Positions 34,753 to 43,319 of a stretch of DNA of 55,959 nt are shown here, piece after piece. The translations under genes were made by a program, and so were the position numbers. The notes beneath the pieces were generated by a model. The model made no database searches. It saw only the letters and a list, made by a program, of their open reading frames with translations, and was not told where the DNA came from. Positions within the stretch are counted from its first letter, which is position 1. The number at the start of each line of letters is the position of its first letter. Source of the DNA: CAIWXH01 sp964555675 (GTDB lineage Bacteria; Chloroflexota; Chloroflexia; Chloroflexales; Chloroflexaceae). The DNA is taken from the NCBI GenBank assembly GCA_964555675.1, contig CAZKTU010000013.1:1-55959 (forward strand), given 5' to 3'.

Positions 34753-35757
34753 TCAGGCGGTCGGCGCGCCCCAGCGCACCACGGCCGAGCCCCAGGTCAG
34801 GCCACCGCCGAAGGCCGTAAGCAGGACCAAGTCGCCCGGGGCGATCCGCCCGGCCTCGGCGGCCTCATAGAGAGCGATCGGCACCGAGGCCGCCGAGGTA
34901 TTGCCATAACGGTCAAGGTTGATGAAGAAGCGGTCGATGGGCAGCTCGAGCCGTTTGGCCACAGCCTCGATGATACGGACGTTGGCCTGGTGAGGCACCA
35001 CGAGCTTGATCGCGTCGAGCTCGACCCCGGCCTCGGCCAGGGCCTGCTCGGACGACTCGCACATCCCGCGCACGGCGTGCTTGAAGATCTCGCGCCCCTG
35101 CATATAAACATACTGGCGGCGCTGCTCGAGCAGGGCGGGGGTGGCGGGCAGGCGCGTGCCGCCGGCATCGACGGCCATCATCGTCTCGCCCTCGCCCCAC
35201 GCGCCGATATTCGAGGCGAGCAGGCCGAGGGGCTGCTCGGAGGCCTGCAGCACGACGGCGCCGGCGCCGTCGCCGAACAGCACGCAGGTATTGCGGTCTT
35301 GCCAGTCGATCAGGTGGGTGAAGATATCGGCCGCGATCAGCAGCAGGGTTCGGCTCATGCCGCCCTTGATCAGGCCCGAGCCGACGCTGAGGCCATAGAC
35401 GAAGCCGCTGCAGGCGGCGGCCAGGTCGAAGGCGCCGGCCCTGGGGATGCCCAGGTTCTGCTGGACGGTACAGGCTGTGGCCGGGAAGGGGCGGTCGGGG
35501 GTGCAGGTGGCCACAATCACCGTATCGACGGCCTCGGCGGCGAGCCCGGCGCGGGCGAGGGCCGCGCGGCCGGCATTTGTGGCGAGGACCGAGGTAAACT
35601 CATCGGGGCCGGCGACATGGCGCTGCGAGATGCCCGTGCGCGTGCGGATCCACTCGTCGGAGGTATCGATCTGGCGGGCGAGCTCGTCGTTGGTCACGAC
35701 CCGGCGGGGGACCGCCATGCCCCACCCGGTGATAGCCGCGTAGCGTGAGCTGCTCAC
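34753..35757 (-). CDS. fabH: 3-oxoacyl-ACP synthase III
   Basis: The 334-residue condensing enzyme starts fatty-acid chains from acyl-CoA and malonyl-ACP. The triad is Cys116 (AAACSGF), His256 (PHQAN) and Asn286 (YGNTSAA). GTG 35757 is chosen because GGAGG lies 5 nt upstream; the ATG ten codons earlier has no SD. It follows the rpmF terminator-like hairpin and heads fabH-fabD-fabG-fabG-like. The gene plsX, often between rpmF and fabH, is absent. Confidence 0.95.
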   Translation of the reverse strand: MSSSRYAAITGWGMAVPRRVVTNDELARQIDTSDEWIRTRTGISQRHVAGPDEFTSVLATNAGRAALARAGLAAEAVDTVIVATCTPDRPFPATACTVQQNLGIPRAGAFDLAAACSGFVYGLSVGSGLIKGGMSRTLLLIAADIFTHLIDWQDRNTCVLFGDGAGAVVLQASEQPLGLLASNIGAWGEGETMMAVDAGGTRLPATPALLEQRRQYVYMQGREIFKHAVRGMCESSEQALAEAGVELDAIKLVVPHQANVRIIEAVAKRLELPIDRFFINLDRYGNTSAASVPIALYEAAEAGRIAPGDLVLLTAFGGGLTWGSAVVRWGAPTA

Positions 35758-35807
35758 TCGCGCCTCCGTCGCTTGAGGTTTCACCACAGAGACACAGCGT
35801 AACGCAA

Positions 35808-35845
35808 GGGGGCGTCGGGCCGTGCAATGCTGGCCGGACGCCCCC
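35808..35845 (-). terminator. hairpin between rpmF and fabH
   Basis: A 14-bp stem with one mismatch (35808-35821 / 35832-35845) lies 28 nt past the rpmF stop. On the minus strand it is followed by TTGCGTTA, a weak U-tract. It may be an attenuator separating ribosomal from fatty-acid expression. Confidence 0.5.
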
Positions 35846-35873
35846 TACAGGTTGCCCACATCGCCCGGGCGGC

Positions 35874-36062
35874 CTACTCTGGCTGCGTGATCTCGATCAC
35901 CTGTCGGCCCTTGTAGGTGCCGCAGTTCTTGCAGGCGTAATGATTGCGCATCGGGCTGCTGCAGCGCGGGCAGGTCACCAGCGTGGGGGCGGTGATCGCC
36001 AGGTGCTGGCGGCGGTTGCCGCGGCGATGGCGCGAGACTTTTCGTTTCGGTAATGCACCCAT
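35874..36062 (-). CDS. rpmF: 50S ribosomal protein L32
   Basis: The 62-residue protein has the N-terminal MGALPKRKVSRHRRGNRR and a zinc ribbon CPRC (CPRCSSPMRNHYACKNCG) with two CxxC pairs. It follows DUF177 by 6 nt, the usual pairing. Confidence 0.94.
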   Translation of the reverse strand: MGALPKRKVSRHRRGNRRQHLAITAPTLVTCPRCSSPMRNHYACKNCGTYKGRQVIEITQPE

Positions 36063-36068
36063 GGTTGC

Positions 36069-36620
36069 TCAACTCCTACCGTTTCGTCTGTTGTGTCGCT
36101 CGGCCCAGGCCTTGAGTGCGTCGAGCGTGCCCTCGCCCTCATCGCCTGGCTCTTCGTCTTCCTCGATCCCGTCCGACTGGACGGTGTAGCTTACCGGCTG
36201 ATCCCTGTAGGCGGGGCTGACCGGGTTGAGCGGCAGCTCCAGCAGGGTGTACTCGCGCAGGGCCTCGCCGATGTCGGCCATGTGCAGCTCGGTGAGGAAG
36301 AAAGGGTCCTCCTCGATCGGCGTCGGCAGGGTGCCGCCCGTAAAGACGTCGATCACCGAGTGGAACTGATCGGCGAACTCGATGCTCACCTGATGGTCGA
36401 ACTCTTCGAGGGAGCGAACACAGATGAGCCGGACGGTCCCTCGGGCCCGCACGTTGGCCCACACCCCCGTGGCGGTGCGGGTGAAGCGTACGCTCCCGCT
36501 GATGTCGCGCAGCGTGAGATGCTCATCCAGGGGCAGGGCCGCCTCGGTGAAGCTATGGTCCCTGCGTGAGCCCATCTCCTCGCGCAGGAGCTGCGCAACG
36601 TTAAACTTAAGATCTGTCAT
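36069..36620 (-). CDS. DUF177/YceD family protein
   Basis: The 183-residue protein has LKFNVAQLLREEMGSRR, SVRFTRTATGVWANVRARGTVRLICVRSLEEF and the EEDPFFLTELHMADIGEALREYTLLELP segment typical of YceD. The usual two cysteines of the CxRCL motif are reduced to one (ICVRSL), a zincless form. In plants and E. coli the family affects 23S rRNA levels. The C-terminal 35 residues are acidic. It is first in the rpmF-fab operon and sits behind a strong promoter. Confidence 0.85.
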   Translation of the reverse strand: MTDLKFNVAQLLREEMGSRRDHSFTEAALPLDEHLTLRDISGSVRFTRTATGVWANVRARGTVRLICVRSLEEFDHQVSIEFADQFHSVIDVFTGGTLPTPIEEDPFFLTELHMADIGEALREYTLLELPLNPVSPAYRDQPVSYTVQSDGIEEDEEPGDEGEGTLDALKAWAERHNRRNGRS

Positions 36621-36664
36621 TGTCTATGTGCAGCGGTGTTGCGGCCTTGCGCTGCAAACGCCGC

Positions 36665-36694
36665 ATTATAGGCGAGACGGCGGCACCTTGTCAA
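36665..36694 (-). promoter_or_regulatory. near-consensus sigma-70 promoter of DUF177-rpmF-fab
   Basis: Minus-strand TTGACA (36694-36689) and TATAAT (36670-36665) are both perfect, with an 18-nt spacer. The start would be near 36658, a leader of about 38 nt. Confidence 0.8.
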
Positions 36695-36714
36695 GCTCGG
36701 CCGCCGGCCCGCGC

Positions 36715-37158
36715 CTAGCCCTGCTTTGTCGGCTGGTCGGAGCCTGCGCCGAGGGTCGAGAGCCCATTGCGCACACTCGTGGCCAGCCGCGTGAGCCGCT
36801 CGTCGAGCTCTTCGAGCACCTGGCGGGCATACTCATCGGCCCCGGCCCGGACCTGAGCGGCCTCTTGCTCGGCGACCTGCAAGAGCCGGGCCCGCTCGCT
36901 CTCGACCGCCTCGAGCAGGCCCTTCTCGTCGAGCACCTGCTGGACCCTGGCCTGGGCCTCGGCGATCAGACGCTCCTGCTCCTGGACGATCCGGCGAGCC
37001 CGCTTCTGTTCCTCGGGGATGGCGACGCGCATACGGTCGATTATATCGAGAATGCGCTCCTCGTCCACCATCAGCCGGCCGCTGAACGGCACCCGCCGAC
37101 CCTCGGCGAGGGCATCTTCCAGCTCATCGATCAAATCGTCAAGCTCGATGGCCGTCAC
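36715..37158 (-). CDS. coiled-coil DivIVA/SepIVA-like protein
   Basis: The 147-residue protein is mostly one long coiled coil (about 30-130: VDEERILDIIDRMRVAIPEEQKRA, EQERLIAEAQARVQQVLDEKGLLEAVESERARLL). It resembles DivIVA-domain and ATP-synthase-b-like proteins found near coaD in other Gram-positive lineages. It may organise the envelope or division site; this is inference. GTG 37158 overlaps the coaD stop (GTGA). Confidence 0.7.
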   Translation of the reverse strand: MTAIELDDLIDELEDALAEGRRVPFSGRLMVDEERILDIIDRMRVAIPEEQKRARRIVQEQERLIAEAQARVQQVLDEKGLLEAVESERARLLQVAEQEAAQVRAGADEYARQVLEELDERLTRLATSVRNGLSTLGAGSDQPTKQG

Positions 37159-37649
37159 CCCCTTTGCGCGAACTTCTGCCGCAGCGCCTCGACAATGTGC
37201 GGCGGCGCGAACTCAACCGGGTCGCGCCCGAGGCCGGCGATCTCGCGCACGGCGCTCGAGCTAATATGGGCGTAGTGCCGACTGGCCATCAGCACGACCA
37301 CCTCGACCTCGGCGTCGAGGGTCTGGTTGAGCTGGGCCATATTGTACTCGACCTCGAAGTCGCTGACCGTGCGCAAGCCGCGCACCAGGGCCACGGCCCC
37401 GATCGAGCGGGCGAACTCGACGGTGAGCCCGCTGTAGGTCATCGCCTCGACCCGCGGCATGCCGACAATCGCCTCGCGCAGCAGGGCCATGCGCTCGTCG
37501 GTAGTGAAGAGCAGATTCTTCTTCGGCCGGTCGAAGACGGCCATCACGACACGGTCGAACAGACGGCCGGCCCGCGCCGCAATATCGAGGTGGGCGAAGG
37601 TGACCGGATCGAAGCTGCCGGGATAGACGGCGATGCGCGCTGCTGTCAC
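37155..37649 (-). CDS. coaD: phosphopantetheine adenylyltransferase
   Basis: The 164-residue nucleotidyltransferase converts 4'-phosphopantetheine and ATP to dephospho-CoA. PGSFDPVTFAHLD (10-22) has TFAH in place of the usual TxGH, and ISSSAVREIA matches the second motif. RGLRTVSDFEVEYNMAQLN is conserved. GTG start with GAGG upstream. It follows rsmD by 11 nt. Confidence 0.93.
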   Translation of the reverse strand: MTAARIAVYPGSFDPVTFAHLDIAARAGRLFDRVVMAVFDRPKKNLLFTTDERMALLREAIVGMPRVEAMTYSGLTVEFARSIGAVALVRGLRTVSDFEVEYNMAQLNQTLDAEVEVVVLMASRHYAHISSSAVREIAGLGRDPVEFAPPHIVEALRQKFAQRG

Positions 37650-37660
37650 GGGGGGCCTCT

Positions 37661-38266
37661 TTAGCCTGCCTCGGGCATCTGCACTTCAGGATTGACGGCT
37701 TGGGGACGCTCGGGGTCACCCAGCTCGTAGATCGAGAAGCAGGAGTCGCCGAGGCGGCGAAACTTGATCCGGCTCAGGCCGGGGTAGCTATCGGCGAGGA
37801 TCACGCGGGGCGAGTGGCCGACGACCAGCAGGGCGCCAGGGCGACCTACCCTGGTCTGCGCCACCAGGCCGATCGTGCGCTCGATCGCCGGGTCGGCGTA
37901 GGGCGGGTCCATCATGATATAGTCGAAGTGGCCGACGCCCCTCTGGCCATTGAGGAAGCGCTCGACGGGCATGGTATGCACGCGGCCGTACTGCTCGAGC
38001 TTGGTATGGGCGAGGTTATCGCGGATGATCGAGCAGACGTGGGCGCTCTGCTCGACGAAGTCGGCCTCGGCGGCGCCGCGCGAGAGGAACTCGATGCCGA
38101 TCGAGCCTGTGCCGGCATAGAGGTCGAGCACGCGGCCACGGATGCGCCCATAGCCCTCGAGGACCGAGAACAGCGACTCTTTGACCTTGTCGAGCATGGG
38201 GCGCGTGCCGAGGCCCTTTGGCGCCTTCAGCTTATGGCCCTTCGCCCGACCGGTGATCACACGCAT
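37661..38266 (-). CDS. rsmD: 16S rRNA (guanine-966-N2)-methyltransferase
   Basis: The 201-residue SAM enzyme modifies G966 of 16S rRNA. MRVITGRAKGHKLKAP, RPMLDKVKESLFSVL, DLYAGTGSIGIEFLSRGA (motif I) and DPPYADP (motif IV) are present. SD AAGGGGCGGCG precedes ATG. It heads a short operon with coaD and the coiled-coil gene. Confidence 0.93.
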   Translation of the reverse strand: MRVITGRAKGHKLKAPKGLGTRPMLDKVKESLFSVLEGYGRIRGRVLDLYAGTGSIGIEFLSRGAAEADFVEQSAHVCSIIRDNLAHTKLEQYGRVHTMPVERFLNGQRGVGHFDYIMMDPPYADPAIERTIGLVAQTRVGRPGALLVVGHSPRVILADSYPGLSRIKFRRLGDSCFSIYELGDPERPQAVNPEVQMPEAG

Positions 38267-38294
38267 CGCCGCCCCTTAGAGACCAGATAGACGC

Positions 38295-38303
38295 ATTGTA
38301 GCA
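38295..38303 (-). promoter_or_regulatory. extended -10 promoter of rsmD-coaD
   Basis: Minus-strand TGC-TACAAT (38303-38295) is a TGn extended -10. The start would be near 38288, 22 nt before the rsmD ATG. It overlaps the U-run of the upstream terminator. Confidence 0.55.
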
Positions 38304-38304
38304 T

Positions 38305-38382
38305 AAAACGCCCGCCCCCTCCGAGCGGGTTGAGCGCGTAGAGACGCCCATGGGGGCGTCTCTACGCAAGCTCGGGCGGGCG
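38305..38382 (-). terminator. nested terminator ending the ribosomal superoperon
   Basis: An inner 14-bp perfect hairpin (38336-38349 / 38354-38367, loop ATGG) sits inside an outer GC arm (38309-38326 / 38370-38382, one bulge). On the minus strand the outer arm is followed by TTTT (38308-38305). Confidence 0.85.
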
Positions 38383-38390
38383 TGCGAGTC

Positions 38391-38789
38391 TTAGCGCTTG
38401 GTGTACTGAGGCGCCTTGCGGGCCCGCTTGAGGCCGGGCTTCTTGCGCTCCTTCATACGCGGGTCGCGGGTGAGGAGGCCGCCCTTCTTCATGGCCGCGC
38501 GCAGGTCGGGGTCGAGGTCGAGCAGAGCCCGGGCCACACCGTGGCGCACAGCGCCGGCCTGGCTATGGACACCGCCGCCGCGGACCTTGACCAGCACATT
38601 GAAGCTGTCGAGGTTATTGGTCGCAATCAGGGGCGCGCGGATCTCGCGCTGGAGCAGATCGCGGGGCCCGAAGTAGTCCTCGGGCTTCTTGCCATTGACC
38701 ACATACTCCCCATTGCCGGGGAAGAGGCGCACGCGGGCGACCGCCGTCTTGCGGCGGCCAGTGCCCTGGTAGTAGCGCTTAGCATCCAT
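38391..38789 (-). CDS. rpsI: 30S ribosomal protein S9
   Basis: The 132-residue protein has RYYQGTGRRKTAVARVRL, VRGGGVHSQAGAVRHGVARALL and the basic C terminus ending in SKR-type TKR that reaches the P-site tRNA. It is 14 nt after rplM and is the last gene of the superoperon. Confidence 0.96.
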   Translation of the reverse strand: MDAKRYYQGTGRRKTAVARVRLFPGNGEYVVNGKKPEDYFGPRDLLQREIRAPLIATNNLDSFNVLVKVRGGGVHSQAGAVRHGVARALLDLDPDLRAAMKKGGLLTRDPRMKERKKPGLKRARKAPQYTKR

Positions 38790-38803
38790 TGACGTCGGTC
38801 TCC

Positions 38804-39253
38804 TTAGTTAGTGCTGGTCTTATAGGGCGGCGTCCAGGTCTTCGGCTGCTGGGCCGCGTGCGGGTGATTGGGGCCCGAGTAGATCCGCAGCTTACCGATC
38901 AGGCGGCGGCCCATGCGATTCTTCGGCAGCATGCCCTTGACGGCGATGCGCAGGATGCGGTCGGGGTGCTTCGACAGCATCATCTTGTAGGTCGTCTCTT
39001 TGATCCCGCCCGGATAGCCCGAGTGGCGGTAGTACATCTTCTGGTCGGCCTTCTTGCCCATGATCTTGATCTTCTCGCAGTTGATCACGACCACGAAGTC
39101 GCCGCCATCGTTCGAGGGGGTGTAGGTCGGCTTATGCTTGCCGCGCAACACCGTGGCAATCTGGGTCGCCAGGCGACCAAGGACCTCGTCGGTTGCGTCG
39201 ACTACATACCAGTCGCGCTGGATCTCCGAGGCTTTCTGATGATACGTCTTCAC
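38804..39253 (-). CDS. rplM: 50S ribosomal protein L13
   Basis: The 149-residue protein has WYVVDATDEVLGRLATQIA, INCEKIKIMGKKADQKMYYRHSGYPGG and KGMLPKNRMGR. GTG 39253 is chosen because AAAGGAAAG lies 5 nt upstream and MKTYHQKA is the family start; the longer frame is open 17 codons further. Confidence 0.94.
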   Translation of the reverse strand: MKTYHQKASEIQRDWYVVDATDEVLGRLATQIATVLRGKHKPTYTPSNDGGDFVVVINCEKIKIMGKKADQKMYYRHSGYPGGIKETTYKMMLSKHPDRILRIAVKGMLPKNRMGRRLIGKLRIYSGPNHPHAAQQPKTWTPPYKTSTN

Positions 39254-39275
39254 AGCTCTTTCCTTTTGTGTATCC

Positions 39276-40058
39276 TCACGCCTGCTCGTCGTCCCAGCGC
39301 ACAAGCTCAGGCGGGTAGCGCACCGACGTCAGGGTTAGCCCGTGGGCCGCGGCGGTCGGCCCCGCCGCCTTACGGTCGCGACGCTCCAGCACTCGCCGGA
39401 GCTCCGCCGCCGTCATCCGTCCTCGCCCCACCAGCAGCGCCGTGCCGACGATCACGCGCACCATATGCTGCAGAAAGGCGTTCGCCGCCAGGTCGATCGC
39501 GATCAGCTTCTGCCCGAGAATCTCCGTCTCGCTCAGCCGGGCCACGTGAACCGTGCGCACCGTGCTCTTTTGATCGGCCGACTGCACCGTAAAGGCGGCG
39601 AAGTCGTGGGTCCCCTCGAGGAGCGGCAGGGCCTCTGCCATCGCCGCCGTATCGAGGCGGCCCTCGACATGGAGGGCCAGATGTCTCAGGGTCGGCAGGG
39701 GCGCGGCGCCCCGGTCGATCAAATAGCGATACTCGCGCCGTGTCGCGCTATAGCGCGCGTGAAAATCCGGGCTCACCTCGCGCGCCGCCAGCACCCGTAC
39801 ATCGTCCGGCAAGAGGGCGTTCATGCCGCGCACCACCGTGTTGAGCGGGTGGCGCGTCTCGCCGCGCACATTGGCCACCTGTCCCTGGGCGTGGACCCCG
39901 GCGTCGGTGCGCCCCGCCAGGGTGAAGCGCTTACGCTCCTGGGTCAACTGCTCCCAGGCGTCCTCCAGGGCCGCCTGGATCGAGCGCCCCTGGTTCTGCC
40001 ACTGCGAGCCGATGAAGTCGGTGCCGTCGTAGGCCAGCAGCAGCGCGATATTGCGCAT
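39276..40058 (-). CDS. truA: tRNA pseudouridine(38-40) synthase
   Basis: The 260-residue enzyme isomerises uridines 38-40 in tRNA anticodon arms. The catalytic Asp52 is in GRTDAGVHAQGQ, and LLLAYDGTDFIGSQWQ and FLQHMVRVIVGTAL are conserved. ATG 40058 overlaps the rplQ stop (TGATG). Placement between rplQ and rplM is common in Gram-positive-like clusters. Confidence 0.94.
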   Translation of the reverse strand: MRNIALLLAYDGTDFIGSQWQNQGRSIQAALEDAWEQLTQERKRFTLAGRTDAGVHAQGQVANVRGETRHPLNTVVRGMNALLPDDVRVLAAREVSPDFHARYSATRREYRYLIDRGAAPLPTLRHLALHVEGRLDTAAMAEALPLLEGTHDFAAFTVQSADQKSTVRTVHVARLSETEILGQKLIAIDLAANAFLQHMVRVIVGTALLVGRGRMTAAELRRVLERRDRKAAGPTAAAHGLTLTSVRYPPELVRWDDEQA

Positions 40059-40408
40059 CAAACCAGCTCGATCACCGCCATCTCGGCCCCATCGCCGAGG
40101 CGCGGGCCGATCTTGGTGATGCGTGTATAGCCGCCGTTACGGCCGGCATAGTCGCCGGGCGCAAAGGTGAAGAGCTTGCGCATCGCGTCTTTGCTCGCCA
40201 GCTTCGAGAGGGCCATACGCCGAGCGTGGGGCGTATCCTCGCGGGCGATGGTGATCAGCTTCTCCATCTCGGGCTGCACGGCCTTGGCCTTGGCGATGGT
40301 CGTCGTGATCTTGCGATGCTCGATCAGGGCGATCATCAGGTTCCGATAGAGGGACTTCCGGTGCTCATACGAGCGGCCCAGGAGCTTGCCAACGTGTCGG
40401 TGTCGCAT
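40058..40408 (-). CDS. rplQ: 50S ribosomal protein L17
   Basis: The 116-residue protein has MRHRHVGKLLGRSYEHRKSLYRNL and ITTTIAKAKAVQPEMEKLITIARED. It follows rpoA by 83 nt. Confidence 0.96.
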   Translation of the reverse strand: MRHRHVGKLLGRSYEHRKSLYRNLMIALIEHRKITTTIAKAKAVQPEMEKLITIAREDTPHARRMALSKLASKDAMRKLFTFAPGDYAGRNGGYTRITKIGPRLGDGAEMAVIELV

Positions 40409-40491
40409 CTTCTGTATCCCTTATGACGGACCAGGGGCAGTTTACTTCCGGTACTTACGCCCTCGCCTCGCCAGTAGCAACGCTTCCTACC

Positions 40492-41445
40492 CTACTCGCC
40501 GCTGAGGGCGGCCGCCGGACGTGGGATGTAACCCCGCTCGATCAGCCGGTCGCGGATCTCTTCCATCGACTTCTGCCCCAGGTTACGCACCGAGAGCAGA
40601 GCCTTCTCGTCCATCTGCAACACCTGGCCGACCTTGGTAATATCGGCCCGCTTGAGGCAGTTGTACGTACGCGTCGAGAGATCGAGGTCCTCGATCGGCG
40701 TATCATAGACATCGGCGGGGATAGCCAGCCCGCTCGGCGCGGGCTGCTCGTCCGGCTCGACCGCCAGCCGATTGAAGTCGGCCACCGTCTGGCTATACTG
40801 CACCAGCACCTGAGCCGCGTAGCTCAGGGCATCGCCGGGCTTGACCGTCCCGTCGGTCCAAACCTCGAGCAAGAGCCGGTCGAAGTCTGTGGCCTGGCCG
40901 ATACGGGTGTTCTCGACCACATAGTTCACACGCGGAACCGGCGTAAAGATCGCGTCGACCGGGATCTCGCCGATCGGCACCAGGTCGCGCTGGTCGGCCG
41001 AGATATAGCCGCGGCCGCGCTCGATAGTCAGCTCGACCTCGATGCTGGCGGCGTCGGTGTCGAGGGTACAGATATAGTGGTTCGGGTTAACCAGCTCGAC
41101 ATTGCTCGGCAGGTCGATATCCTGGGCCGTGACGACGCCGGGGCCGCGCCGCGTAAGCAGCGCCTTGACCGGCCGCTCAGAGCTCGAGCGCACGCGCACG
41201 CCCTTGATGTTCAGCACAATTTCGGTAACGTCTTCTTTTACGCCCTCAATTGTTGCAAACTCATGAAACACGCCATCGATCTTGATCTTGGTGATCGCCG
41301 CTCCGGGGATCGACGATAGTAAAACGCGCCTGAGAGCGTTGCCCAGGGTGTGCCCGTAGCCGGGGTCAAGGGGCTCAATCTTGAAGCGCCCAAAGTTCTC
41401 AGCGACCTGCACAACCTCGATCTTGGGCATGGCGATGTCTAGCAC
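40492..41445 (-). CDS. rpoA: RNA polymerase alpha subunit
   Basis: The 317-residue protein has an N-terminal assembly domain (EPLDPGYGHTLGNALRRVLLSSIPG, YISADQRDLVPIGEIPVDAIFTPV) and a C-terminal helix-hairpin-helix DNA/UP-element and activator contact domain (about 245-305: IEDLDLSTRTYNCLKRADI, NLGQKSMEEIRDRL). GTG 41445 is used, since AAGGAGG lies 6 nt upstream; an in-frame ATG five codons later is an alternative. Confidence 0.96.
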   Translation of the reverse strand: MLDIAMPKIEVVQVAENFGRFKIEPLDPGYGHTLGNALRRVLLSSIPGAAITKIKIDGVFHEFATIEGVKEDVTEIVLNIKGVRVRSSSERPVKALLTRRGPGVVTAQDIDLPSNVELVNPNHYICTLDTDAASIEVELTIERGRGYISADQRDLVPIGEIPVDAIFTPVPRVNYVVENTRIGQATDFDRLLLEVWTDGTVKPGDALSYAAQVLVQYSQTVADFNRLAVEPDEQPAPSGLAIPADVYDTPIEDLDLSTRTYNCLKRADITKVGQVLQMDEKALLSVRNLGQKSMEEIRDRLIERGYIPRPAAALSGE

Positions 41446-41560
41446 GTCACGCCTCCTTAAACAGTATCGGTCACTCACCGCAGCCGGGAGGGGCCCGGGC
41501 CGTTCCAGGCGACGCTGCCCGGTCGGCGACCCGCGCCCCTACGCGCCGAGATCTGGAAAC

Positions 41561-42181
41561 CTAGCGGCTGTAGAACTCGACGATCAGCTGCTCGTTAATT
41601 CCGCCCTCGGCATCCTCGCGGCGCGGCAGCGACAAGACGCTGCCCGACAGCTCGGCGGGGCTGAGGCGCAGCCAGTCGGGCGCCCGATACTTGTTGAGCT
41701 CGCCGCTGTCCACCAGATTCTTAAAATAGCTGCGGCGGCGGCTCTCGGGGCGCACCGCGATCACCTGGCCAACCTTGACGGTGTAGGAGGGGATGTTCGT
41801 CTTGCGACCGTCGACGACGATATGGCCGTGGGTGACCAACTGGCGGGCCTGGGCCCGCGTCGTGGCCAGGCCCAGCCTGTAGACCACATTGTCGAGACGG
41901 CGCTCGAGCAGGCTAAGCAGGTACTCGCCCGTGACGCCGCTGCGTCGGGCGGCCTGCTCGAAGGTGCGGCGGAACTGGCGCTCGAGGACGCCGTAGATAT
42001 ACTTGACCTTCTGCTTCTCGAGCAGCTGCAGACCGTAGTCCGACACCTGGCGCCGGCGCGAGGTGGGGCCGTGCTGACCTGGTGGGAAGGACCGCTTCTG
42101 GAGAATGCGGGTGCCCTTCTCAGAGATACCGATGCCGAGGCGTCGGCTAACCTTGCCGACGGGGCCTGTGTAACGCGCCAT
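41561..42181 (-). CDS. rpsD: 30S ribosomal protein S4
   Basis: The 206-residue protein has MARYTGPVGKVSRRLGI, RRRQVSDYGLQLLEKQKVKYIYGVLERQFRR and the S4 domain (about 95-160: RLDNVVYRLGLATTRAQARQLVTHGHI). The zinc cysteines of some S4 forms are absent. It is preceded by a 174-nt gap after rpsK. S4 often represses its own operon. Confidence 0.96.
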   Translation of the reverse strand: MARYTGPVGKVSRRLGIGISEKGTRILQKRSFPPGQHGPTSRRRQVSDYGLQLLEKQKVKYIYGVLERQFRRTFEQAARRSGVTGEYLLSLLERRLDNVVYRLGLATTRAQARQLVTHGHIVVDGRKTNIPSYTVKVGQVIAVRPESRRRSYFKNLVDSGELNKYRAPDWLRLSPAELSGSVLSLPRREDAEGGINEQLIVEFYSR

Positions 42182-42227
42182 GTCCTGTGGGGTCCTCTCT
42201 AATACGCGACGAGACGGGCGCTGGTAT

Positions 42228-42245
42228 GACGCTCGTCTGAGCGTC
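42228..42245 (-). other. hairpin in the 174-nt rpsK-rpsD gap
   Basis: A perfect 7-bp stem (42228-42234 / 42239-42245, loop GTCT) lies 46 nt upstream of the rpsD ATG. The gap may be a leader for S4 control, but no known S4 operator is recognised. Confidence 0.35.
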
Positions 42246-42355
42246 TAGCCGTGGCGGGCGCCCGGGAGCTGTGCCCGGCGGTACCATCCACGGTCGTCTC
42301 GCCGTCAGGTTGTCAAAGTCAGTCGCCACGTCAGCAGACGGGGCGGGCCGCCAGA

Positions 42356-42772
42356 TTACACGCGGCGGCGCTTGGGCGGGCGGCAGCCGTTGTGGGGGAT
42401 GGGGGTGACATCGGTGATCGACGACACCTGCAGCCCCGCCGACTGCAGCGAGCGGATGGCGGCCTCACGGCCCGAGCCGGGGCCCTTGACGAAGACCTCG
42501 ATCGAGCGCATCCCATTCTCCATCGCCTTGCGGGCGGCCGTATCGGCCGTCACCTGGGCGGCGTAGGGGGTGCTCTTGCGCGAGCCCTTGAAGCCGGACT
42601 GGCCGGCACTAGCCCAGCAGACCACCGCGCCCTGAGGGTCGGTGATCGTCACGATCGTATTGTTGAAAGTGCTGAGCACATGGGCCTGGCCGCGGGGAAC
42701 GTTCTTGCGCTCACGGCGCTTCCCGCGCTGCCTGGCCGCCGCTGCTCCGCCCTTCTGTCCCTTCGGGGGCAT
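42356..42772 (-). CDS. rpsK: 30S ribosomal protein S11
   Basis: The 138-residue protein has a basic N terminus, GQAHVLSTFNNTIVTITDPQGAVVCWASAG and GRPGSGREAAIRSLQSAGLQV-type sequence ending PHNGCRPPKRRRV. It follows rpsM by 75 nt. Confidence 0.96.
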   Translation of the reverse strand: MPPKGQKGGAAAARQRGKRRERKNVPRGQAHVLSTFNNTIVTITDPQGAVVCWASAGQSGFKGSRKSTPYAAQVTADTAARKAMENGMRSIEVFVKGPGSGREAAIRSLQSAGLQVSSITDVTPIPHNGCRPPKRRRV

Positions 42773-42847
42773 GCCATTCTCCTTAACACACTGCCGACGG
42801 GGCCGGGCCGCGAGGCCCGTGCCGACGCGTCTGGTGCCACGCGAAGC

Positions 42848-43228
42848 TTACTTCTTCGCCTTCTTCTTGATACCGATGGCCTGGCCCTTGCGGCCGCGGC
42901 GCGTGCGGGCATTGGTGCGAGTGCGCTGGCCGCGCACCGGCATGCCGCGGCGGTGCCGCAGCCCACGGTAGCAGCCGATGTCCATCAGACGCTTGATATT
43001 CAGCTGCACCTCGCGGCGCAGGTCGCCTTCCACCCGATACTCCCGATCCACGACCTCGCGGATCCGGCCGACCTCCTCCTCGGTGAGGTCGCGCACCCGG
43101 GCCTCGGCGTTCACGTTGGCCTTGCGCAGAATATCGGCGCCATTCGCCCGACCGATCCCAAAGATATAGGTGATCGAGATCCCGACCTTCTTGTTGCGCG
43201 GGATGTCAACACCAGCGATACGTGCCAT
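42848..43228 (-). CDS. rpsM: 30S ribosomal protein S13
   Basis: The 126-residue protein has MARIAGVDIPRNKKVGISITYIFGIG, the RIREVVD region, GLRHRRGMPVRGQRTRTNARTRRG and a basic C-terminal tail. It begins the S13-S11-S4-alpha-L17 block after rpmJ. Confidence 0.96.
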   Translation of the reverse strand: MARIAGVDIPRNKKVGISITYIFGIGRANGADILRKANVNAEARVRDLTEEEVGRIREVVDREYRVEGDLRREVQLNIKRLMDIGCYRGLRHRRGMPVRGQRTRTNARTRRGRKGQAIGIKKKAKK

Positions 43229-43319
43229 GAAGATCCTCGTCCTTGTAGAGCTGGCGGCCTAGCCGCGACCCGACCCAGCAGCGCGCGGCTGCTTGGGCCT
43301 GCGGCTGCCGCTGACGTCC

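Noticed and set aside
42311..42316. TTGACA as an internal rpsD promoter
   Set aside because: No -10 box at 16-19 nt downstream on the minus strand.
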